A stretch of DNA of 11,885 bases from Flavobacteriales bacterium (GTDB taxonomy: Bacteria; Bacteroidota; Bacteroidia; Flavobacteriales; BACL11). The position numbers and the translations under genes were made by a program. This document shows, piece after piece, positions 1 through 5,602 of this stretch. Positions within the stretch are counted from its first letter, which is position 1. Each line of letters opens with the position of its first letter. Under the pieces are notes generated by a model. That model did not search any database. It was not told the origin of the DNA and saw only the letters and a list, made by a program, of their open reading frames with translations. Where the stretch lies: NCBI GenBank assembly GCA_002697505.1, contig NZWA01000020.1:1-11885 (forward strand), in the 5' to 3' direction.

Positions 1-85
1 ATGGACAAAGTACAGTATCAGGTACTTCAGGATCTAGTGGTTCAAATGGAGCAGATGGAGAACCAGGTGCAGCAGGAGCTAGTGC
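1..85 (+). repeat. 85-bp near-identical repeat, left copy (matches 3430-3514)
   Basis: Positions 1-85 match 3430-3514 with a single difference, A at position 46 against G at 3475. Both encode a segment beginning Gly-Gln-Ser-Thr-Val-Ser and containing Gly-Ala-Asp-Gly-Glu-Pro. This is one of only two places in the tract with the Gly-Glu-Pro triplet. The copies are 3429 bases apart, an exact multiple of nine. Confidence 0.9.
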
Positions 86-3000
86 AGCAAGTGCGACTTC
101 AGGATCTTCTGGTACTAGTGGTTCGTCAGGAACAGAAGCAACTGCAGGTGCTAGTACGGCATCAGCAACTAGTGGATCATCAGGTACATCAGGTTCAAAT
201 GGTGAGGCAGGAGCTGCTGGTTCATCGGCTTCAAGTAACACATCAGGAACATCAGGTTCAACAGGTACTAGTGGTTCAGCAGGTAATGCAGGAGCATCAG
301 GCTTAAGTAACACTTCTGGTTCTTCAGGTTCATCAGGTGCGGATGGAACTTCAGGTCAAGCAGGTACTTCAGGTTCTGCTGGTACAGCAGGAGCTTCAGG
401 ATTAAGTAATACATCAGGTTCATCAGGAACTAGTGGTTCATCAGGAGCAGCTGGTAATGCAGGTGAAAGTGCATCATCAAATACAAGTGGTTCATCAGGA
501 ACTAGTGGTTCAAACGGAGAAGCAGGTGCAGCAGGTTCAAGTGCAGCAAGTAATACATCAGGAACATCAGGTTCTGCGGGTTCAAACGGAGAAGCAGGGG
601 CAGCAGGTTCATCAGCTGTAAGTAGTACTTCAGGTACTTCAGGTTCAAATGGTTCAAATGGTGCTGCAGGAGTAGCAGGTGAAAGTGGTGAAAGTGCTAC
701 TTCAGGTACTTCAGGATCAAACGGTTCAAATGGAGAAGCAGGTGCAGCAGGGTCTTCAGCTTTAAGTAATACATCAGGTTCATCTGGTACATCAGGTTCT
801 AATGGAGAAGCGGGAGCTGCTGGTTCAAGTGCTTCTTCAAATACAAGTGGTACTTCAGGATCTAGTGGTTCAGCAGGAAATGCAGGTGCTGCTGGTTTAA
901 GTAATACATCAGGTTCTTCAGGTTCATCTGGTAATGATGGAACTTCGGGACAAGGTGGTACATCAGGTTCTAGTGGTGCTTCTGGAGGATCAGGAACAAG
1001 TGGATCTTCAGGTACTTCAGGTTCAGGTGGTGCTACAGGTGCATCAGGTGCAAGTAAAACTTCAGGTACTTCAGGATCTAGTGGTTCAAATGGTGAAGCA
1101 GGAGCAGCAGGAGCAAGTTCAGCAAGTGCAACTTCAGGATCTTCTGGTACATCAGGTTCAAACGGTGCAGAGGCAGATGCAGGTACAAGTTCAGCAAGTG
1201 CAACATCAGGTTCAACAGGTACTTCAGGTTCAAGTGGTACAGAAGCAACTGCAGGTGCTAGTACGGCATCAGCAACTAGTGGATCATCAGGTACATCAGG
1301 ATCAAGTGGTAACGCAGGTGCTGCAGGTGAAAGTGGTGAAAGTGCTACTTCAGGAACATCAGGTTCAAAAGGTACTAGTGGGGCTTCAGGTACTAGTGGA
1401 TCTTCAGGTGCCTCAGGTACTACAGGTTCAAGTGGTAATGCTGGAGGAAGTGGTGCAAGTGCAACATCAGGTTCTTCAGGTACATCAGGTTCAAATGGAG
1501 AAGCAGGTGCAGCAGGAGCTAGTGCATCAAGTAACACTTCAGGTACTTCTGGTTCTACAGGTTCATCAGGTAATGCAGGGGCGTCAGGATTAAGTAATAC
1601 ATCAGGTTCAGCAGGTTCATCTGGTAATGATGGTACTTCAGGACAAGGTGGTACTTCAGGTTCAGCTGGAGCTTCAGGTTCAAGTAATACATCAGGATCT
1701 TCAGGAACTAGCGGTTCATCAGGAGAAGCAGGAGCAGCAGGAGCAAGTGCATCATCAGCTACTTCAGGAACAACTGGATCAAGTGGTTCAAGTGGTGAAG
1801 CAGGTGCAGCAGGTTCTTCAGCTTCAAGTAATACTTCAGGTACTTCAGGATCTAGTGGTTCTAATGGTGAAACAGGAGCAGCAGGTTTAAGTAGGGCTTC
1901 AGGTACTTCGGGATCAAGCGGAACAAATGGTTCTTCAGGTGTAACAGGTTCAGCAGGAGCAAGTAAAGCTTCAAATACAAGTGGATCTTCAGGTACGTCA
2001 GGTTCTAATGGTGCTGATGGAGAAGCAGGATCTTCAGCTTCAAGTAAAACTTCAGGTACTTCTGGTTCAACAGGTACTTCAGGTTCAAGTGGTGATGCTG
2101 GTAACTCAGGTCAAAGTTCAGAATCAGGTACATCAGGAACAACAGGATCAAACGGATCCTCAGGTGCAGAAGCAGATTCAGGTTCAAGTACAGAAAGTGG
2201 AACTTCAGGTACTTCAGGATCAAATGGTTCTAGTGGTGAAACAGGTGGTTCAGGTTTAAGTAGAGCTTCAGGTACTTCGGGATCAAGCGGAACAAATGGT
2301 TCTTCAGGTGTAACAGGTTCAGCGGGTGCAAGTAGAGCTTCAAACACTTCAGGTTCATCTGGTACCTCAGGATCTAGTGGTGCAGATGGTGAAGCAGGTT
2401 CTTCAGCTTCAAGTAAAACTTCAGGTACTAGTGGATCTTCAGGTACATCAGGTTCAGCAGGAGACTCAGGTAATTCAGGTCAAAGTTCAGAATCAGGTAC
2501 AAGTGGAACAACTGGTTCATCAGGTTCAAGTGGTGCAGAAGCAACAGCAGGTTCTAGTACAGCAAGTAAAACATCAGGTACTTCAGGTTCATCTGGTTCA
2601 TCAGGTTCATCAGGTATAGATGGTGGTGCTGGAGCTAGTGCTGCAAGTAAAACTTCTGGTTCATCTGGTACTTCAGGTTCAAATGGTAATGCAGGTAATG
2701 CAGGTTCATCAGCTTCAAGTAATACATCAGGTTCATCAGGAACTAGTGGTTCAAATGGTGAAACAGGGGCAGCAGGTTTAAGTAGAGCTTCAGGTACTTC
2801 AGGTACTAGTGGTTCTAATGGTTCAAATGGTAATACAGGTAGTGCAGGAGCAAGTAGAGCTTCAAACACTTCAGGTTCATCTGGTACCTCAGGATCTAGT
2901 GGTGCTGATGGAGAAGCAGGAGCAAGTGCAGCAAGTAAAACTTCAGGTACTAGTGGATCTTCAGGTACATCAGGTTCAGCAGGAGACTCAGGTAATTCAG

Positions 3001-4268
3001 GTCAAAGTTCAGCATCAGGTACAAGTGGAACAACGGGATCAAATGGTTCATTTGGTGGTGAAGCAACTAATGGACAAAGCACACCATCAGGTACTTCAGG
3101 TACTAGTGGTTCTAATGGATCAAATGGTGAAACAGGAGCAGCAGGTTTAAGTAGAGCTTCAGGTACTTCAGGAACTTCAGGTTCTAATGGTTCAAATGGT
3201 AATACAGGTAGTGCAGGTGCAAGTAAAGCTTCAAACACAAGTGGATCTTCAGGTACATCAGGTTCAACAGGAGCAGATGGAGAAGCAGGAGCAAGTGCAT
3301 CAAGTAAAACATCAGGATCTTCAGGTACTAGTGGTTCAAGTGGTAATGCTGGTAACTCAGGTCAAAGTTCAGCATCAGGTACATCAGGAACAACAGGATC
3401 AAATGGTTCATTTGGTGGTGAAGCAAATAATGGACAAAGTACAGTATCAGGTACTTCAGGATCTAGTGGTTCAAGTGGAGCAGATGGAGAACCAGGTGCA
3501 GCAGGAGCTAGTGCTGTAAGTGCTACTTCAGGTACTTCAGGATCTAATGGTTCAGCAGGTAATGGTGGTTCACCAGGTGGATCAGGTGGATCAGGTACTT
3601 CAGGTACTTCAGGTACAGCAGGTACAAGTGGTGTACCAGGTGGATCAGGTGAAACAATTACTATTACAGCAACAGCTCCTGTAAGAATTGATGGTGGAGC
3701 AAGTGCTACATTAGATCAAAGCAGAACTTTATCCATTAAAATAACTGGAACCGTAGATAATGGGATGATATCTTATGATAATGATACAGTTGATGGATTT
3801 TTCGTATCACCTTCATTAAAAGTAGAAGATAATAATAGTGGAACAAGAAATAATTTAGCGTTAAGTGCTGATGCAAGTATAGAACTTGGAACAGGTGGTG
3901 ATAATGCAACAGATTACTCAGGTGTTATGGTTAAATTAGCCTCTACATCTGTAACAGCAGGAAAAATATATTATTTTACATCAGGAGGGGCATGGGCATT
4001 AGCTGATAAAGATTCATCAACTACAGCTACTGGTTTATTTGGATATGCAATTGCTAATTCTTCTGGAACTGGTATGATGTTACAAGGAGTTGTATCATCA
4101 GAATCTCATGGACTTACACTTGGGGCACCAATTTATATAAAAGATAATGGTGCATTTAATACTACAGCACCAACTTCAAGTGGTGATTATGTTAGAATTG
4201 TAGGATATGCTATTAATGCAGATCAAATTTACTTCGATCCTGATAAAACATGGGTATTAATAAGTTAA
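3..4268 (+). CDS. Giant collagen-like phage fibre protein, 5' partial
   Basis: One frame is open from the left edge to TAA at 4266-4268, giving 1421 visible residues; the N-terminus lies outside the window. Residues 1-1218 are 406 triplets in unbroken phase, mostly Gly-X-Y with X/Y usually Ser, Thr, Ala or Asn (GTS, GSS, GSN, GEA, GAA). The triplet glycine is replaced about every eight triplets by Ala, Asn, Thr, Lys or Arg. I count about five prolines and two Phe, with no Met, Cys, Trp, Tyr or His in this part. The last 203 residues form a globular domain of a type I recognise at the C-terminus of marine phage fibre proteins (LDQSRTLSIKITG near its start, VRIVGYA and YFDPDKTWVLIS at its end), probably for trimerisation or receptor binding. 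The first in-frame ATG is 3765, inside the C-terminal domain, so a start there would be wrong. Probable role: an elongated trimeric tail or capsid fibre. The collagen-like architecture is certain; the location on the virion is inferred. Confidence 0.9.
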   Translation, partial: GQSTVSGTSGSSGSNGADGEPGAAGASAASATSGSSGTSGSSGTEATAGASTASATSGSSGTSGSNGEAGAAGSSASSNTSGTSGSTGTSGSAGNAGASGLSNTSGSSGSSGADGTSGQAGTSGSAGTAGASGLSNTSGSSGTSGSSGAAGNAGESASSNTSGSSGTSGSNGEAGAAGSSAASNTSGTSGSAGSNGEAGAAGSSAVSSTSGTSGSNGSNGAAGVAGESGESATSGTSGSNGSNGEAGAAGSSALSNTSGSSGTSGSNGEAGAAGSSASSNTSGTSGSSGSAGNAGAAGLSNTSGSSGSSGNDGTSGQGGTSGSSGASGGSGTSGSSGTSGSGGATGASGASKTSGTSGSSGSNGEAGAAGASSASATSGSSGTSGSNGAEADAGTSSASATSGSTGTSGSSGTEATAGASTASATSGSSGTSGSSGNAGAAGESGESATSGTSGSKGTSGASGTSGSSGASGTTGSSGNAGGSGASATSGSSGTSGSNGEAGAAGASASSNTSGTSGSTGSSGNAGASGLSNTSGSAGSSGNDGTSGQGGTSGSAGASGSSNTSGSSGTSGSSGEAGAAGASASSATSGTTGSSGSSGEAGAAGSSASSNTSGTSGSSGSNGETGAAGLSRASGTSGSSGTNGSSGVTGSAGASKASNTSGSSGTSGSNGADGEAGSSASSKTSGTSGSTGTSGSSGDAGNSGQSSESGTSGTTGSNGSSGAEADSGSSTESGTSGTSGSNGSSGETGGSGLSRASGTSGSSGTNGSSGVTGSAGASRASNTSGSSGTSGSSGADGEAGSSASSKTSGTSGSSGTSGSAGDSGNSGQSSESGTSGTTGSSGSSGAEATAGSSTASKTSGTSGSSGSSGSSGIDGGAGASAASKTSGSSGTSGSNGNAGNAGSSASSNTSGSSGTSGSNGETGAAGLSRASGTSGTSGSNGSNGNTGSAGASRASNTSGSSGTSGSSGADGEAGASAASKTSGTSGSSGTSGSAGDSGNSGQSSASGTSGTTGSNGSFGGEATNGQSTPSGTSGTSGSNGSNGETGAAGLSRASGTSGTSGSNGSNGNTGSAGASKASNTSGSSGTSGSTGADGEAGASASSKTSGSSGTSGSSGNAGNSGQSSASGTSGTTGSNGSFGGEANNGQSTVSGTSGSSGSSGADGEPGAAGASAVSATSGTSGSNGSAGNGGSPGGSGGSGTSGTSGTAGTSGVPGGSGETITITATAPVRIDGGASATLDQSRTLSIKITGTVDNGMISYDNDTVDGFFVSPSLKVEDNNSGTRNNLALSADASIELGTGGDNATDYSGVMVKLASTSVTAGKIYYFTSGGAWALADKDSSTTATGLFGYAIANSSGTGMMLQGVVSSESHGLTLGAPIYIKDNGAFNTTAPTSSGDYVRIVGYAINADQIYFDPDKTWVLIS
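132..193 (+). repeat. 62-bp exact repeat, left copy (matches 1239-1300)
   Basis: Positions 132-193 are identical to 1239-1300 over 62 bases, including rare codon choices such as ACG. The encoded module starts in the unusual triplets GTE-ATA-GAS-TAS-ATS, which have several glycine replacements. The offset of 1107 bases is exactly three times 369, so this early copy fits the same 123-residue higher-order period seen on the right side of the tract. Confidence 0.9.
1239..1300 (+). repeat. 62-bp exact repeat, right copy (matches 132-193)
   Basis: This is the second exact copy of the 62-base segment at 132-193. It lies in the same triplet phase and encodes the same glycine-interrupted module. Identity at third codon positions shows recent duplication or gene conversion, not protein-level selection alone. 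Confidence 0.9.
1866..3485 (+). repeat. Higher-order 369-bp (123-residue) tandem repeat
   Basis: Within the triplet tract, a landmark reading Gly-Glu-Thr-Gly followed by Gly-Leu-Ser-Arg-Ala-Ser recurs at 1866, 2235, 2757 and 3126. The spacings are 369, 522 and 369 bases; 522 is 369 plus 153, the latter being 17 extra triplets (about 2596-2750), or two additional modules. The last copy runs about 360 bases to a diverged landmark at 3486. Copies share long identical stretches: 2328-2383 equals 2850-2905, and 2412-2490 equals 2934-3012, both at offset 522. This indicates expansion by unequal recombination or duplication of about 41-triplet blocks, more recent than the diverged left part of the tract. 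Confidence 0.85.
3430..3514 (+). repeat. 85-bp near-identical repeat, right copy (matches 1-85)
   Basis: This is the right copy of the segment at the extreme left edge, with one mismatch. It lies close to the end of the triplet tract, just before the proline-containing GSP-GGS-GGS stretch that leads into the globular C-terminal domain. Confidence 0.9.
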
Positions 4269-4278
4269 TAATCAAACT

Positions 4279-4839
4279 ATGCAATATATTTCTCAAAGTT
4301 TAACGTTTGCAGAAGATAAGATAACACTTACATACGCAGAAGAAGAGTTTGAAGTAATGATGAATTGGGAAGATCCTTTAATGTCAGCTTCAGCAGCTTA
4401 TGTATGTGAAGGAGGTGGTGATATTTTAGAAATTGGATTTGGAATGGGTATATCAGCTAATTATATTCAACAACATACTATAAATTCACATACAATTATA
4501 GAAAATCATCCTGACATAATTCCTAAAGCTCAAGCATGGGCTGCAGATAAATCTAATGTAACTATAGTTGAAGGTGATTGGTATAGTGTAAAAGATACTT
4601 TAAGTACTTACGATGGTTTATTTATGGATACTTTTGGTGATCAAAATATGAAACACTTTTCATCATCACTATCTTCATTAATGAAAGTAGGAGGTAAAGC
4701 AACTTGGTGGAACTCAATATCAGGATCAAATAATTATTATGATATACCAGATGTAACTTATGAGGTAATAGATATTAATCCTCCATCAAATACTTATTTT
4801 AATTATAATCATTATTTATTACCTAAAAAACAGTTTTAA
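4279..4839 (+). CDS. GAMT/RMT2-like SAM-dependent methyltransferase
   Basis: This 186-residue class I methyltransferase resembles guanidinoacetate N-methyltransferase (GAMT) and fungal arginine methyltransferase RMT2. Visible matches are VMMNWEDPLM at residues 26-35 (GAMT: VMERWETPYM), the SAM motif LEIGFGMGISA at 50-60 (GAMT: LEVGFGMAIAA), HTIIENHPDI at 71-80, with the acid that normally holds the SAM ribose, and DGLFMDTFGD at 112-121. By this alignment E31 and D117 correspond to the GAMT acidic residues that hold the guanidino group, so a guanidino or arginine-like acceptor is plausible. It is shorter than GAMT (about 236 residues) at both ends. It starts 10 bases after the fibre gene; this start keeps the N-terminal strand before the WED motif. 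No strong Shine-Dalgarno sequence is visible. The family is confident, the substrate is inferred. Transfer to creatine metabolism is unlikely in a phage; modification of protein arginine or a small metabolite is more plausible. Confidence 0.85.
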   Translation: MQYISQSLTFAEDKITLTYAEEEFEVMMNWEDPLMSASAAYVCEGGGDILEIGFGMGISANYIQQHTINSHTIIENHPDIIPKAQAWAADKSNVTIVEGDWYSVKDTLSTYDGLFMDTFGDQNMKHFSSSLSSLMKVGGKATWWNSISGSNNYYDIPDVTYEVIDINPPSNTYFNYNHYLLPKKQF

Positions 4840-5541
4840 ATGGCTACTACTACTGTATATGCAACTACAAATACAACTGGAAGGGGAACTATTAAAGTTT
4901 CTTCTGGTGATTGGGATGAAGCTATAAATTCAACTAGTGGAACTGTTGAGACAACTTCAACAAATCAATTTGCTGTTAGAGCTGGTGTTTTAAGTGGAAG
5001 AGGAGGTACTGAGTATAGAGTTGCTAGATCATTTGCATTTTTTAGTCTAAGTAGTATTACAACTACCATAACAGCAGCAACTGTAAAAGTACATGGACAA
5101 GGAACTAATAATGGTGGTACAATGGGAATGTATGCTTCAACTGCATTTGGAAATAACGGATCCACTTTAGCTAGTACTGACTTTAATAATGGAACTTCTA
5201 CATTATATTCTTCAACTACTTATAATGAACTTAATTGGGAAACTGATGCTTTAAATGACTTTGCTGTTAATTCAACAGGTATATCAGCGATGAATACTAA
5301 TGGTTATTTAAATGTAGCTTTTAGAAATTCTTTTGATGTTGATGAAGAAACCCCAGAAACTGATAGTTATTTAGGTATAAATTTTTATGGTTCTGGAACT
5401 AATAGAATTCAAGTAGTGGTTACCCATAATGACCCAGGTTATGGAAATACTGTTCTTACTGTTGCACCTGCTAATATAGATAAAGTAATAACTGTTGCAT
5501 CAGCTAATATAGAAAAAGTAAATATGTTCCCAGACCCATAA
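4840..5541 (+). CDS. Thr/Ser/Asn-rich probable virion structural protein
   Basis: This 233-residue protein starts directly at the preceding stop (TAAATG, zero spacing), implying translational coupling. It has no signal peptide or membrane segment and is very rich in Thr, Ser, Asn and Gly, with a beta-strand-like pattern. The segment near residues 60-90 (ARSFAFFSLSSI, then TITAATVKVHGQG) resembles strands of jelly-roll/DNRLRE-type carbohydrate-binding or adhesive modules, but I cannot name the family firmly. Residues of the type DVDEETPETDSYLGINFYGSG precede the last strand only in part, so the fold remains open. The C-terminal end carries two copies of a nine- or ten-residue motif, TVAPANIDKV and TVASANIEKV, a style of short repeat seen in marine phage structural proteins. 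Context between fibre genes supports a virion protein, such as a fibre accessory or decoration protein. The reading frame is certain; the role is inferred. Confidence 0.75.
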   Translation: MATTTVYATTNTTGRGTIKVSSGDWDEAINSTSGTVETTSTNQFAVRAGVLSGRGGTEYRVARSFAFFSLSSITTTITAATVKVHGQGTNNGGTMGMYASTAFGNNGSTLASTDFNNGTSTLYSSTTYNELNWETDALNDFAVNSTGISAMNTNGYLNVAFRNSFDVDEETPETDSYLGINFYGSGTNRIQVVVTHNDPGYGNTVLTVAPANIDKVITVASANIEKVNMFPDP

Positions 5542-5602
5542 TAGGTGTATCCTAGTTAGGATATAAAATAAAAAGTTATTATATTTATTCAAAACAAGTT
5601 AT
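5542..5602 (+). promoter_or_regulatory. Intergenic spacer with possible late promoter
   Basis: This is the largest gene-free gap in the window, 61 bases, before the first glycosyltransferase gene. It contains ATAAAATAAAAAG at 5563-5575, loosely like a T4-type late promoter (TATAAATA); a near-identical string, ATAAAATAAAAG, occurs at 10981-10992 before the last gene. A promoter here would separate the glycosylation genes from the fibre genes. The match is weak in such A/T-rich DNA. Confidence 0.3.
5548..5563. other. Short perfect palindrome / hairpin
   Basis: Seven-base arms TATCCTA and TAGGATA flank the dinucleotide GT, giving a 16-base inverted repeat; as RNA it would fold with a six-pair stem and a four-base loop. 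It lies seven bases after the stop at 5541. No uninterrupted T-run follows, so it is not a convincing intrinsic terminator. It could instead be a processing or mRNA-stability element. Confidence 0.4.

Larger units (their letters stand above)
3..3656 (+). repeat. 9-bp-periodic collagen-like triplet repeat tract
   Basis: The tract is 3654 bases, exactly 406 units of nine bases, each encoding one triplet of the Gly-X-Y type. Glycine is GGT or GGA at almost every unit start, and the other codons are dominated by TCA, AGT, ACT, ACA, GCA and AAT. The phase never slips: the matching segments at 3 and 3432 are 3429 bases apart (381 units), and the larger repeats of 369 and 522 bases are also multiples of nine. 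Units combine into a module of about eight triplets (72 bases), usually two or more GTS/GSS-like triplets, an acidic GEA or GAD, GAA, then one or two triplets lacking Gly such as ASS-NTS or AAS-KTS. It is richer in G+C than the flanking genes because of the Gly and Ala codons. Confidence 0.95.

Noticed and set aside
1..306. Gln/Val-rich plus-strand ORF starting with ATG at position 1, with similar ORFs at 433, 934, 1627, 1981, 2326, 2809 and 3187
   Set aside because: All are out of phase with the continuous triplet frame and arise from reading the 9-base repeat shifted; the recurring start codon comes from AATGG (Asn-Gly) codons.
356..1537. 393-codon minus-strand ORF rich in Pro, Glu, Ala, Val
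   Set aside because: It is antisense to the collagen-like frame; its composition is simply the reverse complement of GGT/TCA/GCA-type codons, it begins and ends inside the tract, and comparable shadows recur at 2111-2347, 2480-2869 and 3002-3238 with no gene-like features.
3..3656. CRISPR array or non-coding satellite
   Set aside because: No constant repeat alternating with unique spacers; periodicity is in nine-base codon triplets and the frame stays open throughout, so the repeats are coding.
3765..4268. Separate 167-residue gene starting at ATG 3765
   Set aside because: The frame is open through 3765 into the repeat tract and the C-terminal domain clearly begins earlier, near 3657; there is no ribosome binding site or intergenic gap before 3765.
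4965..5165. 66-codon minus-strand ORF inside the structural gene at 4840
   Set aside because: It lies wholly within a well-supported plus-strand gene, against the direction of every other gene, and shows no recognisable protein features.
5548..5563. Intrinsic terminator after the structural gene
   Set aside because: The stem is short and A/T-rich and is followed by A-rich sequence, not a T-run, so it was kept only as a palindrome of unknown role.
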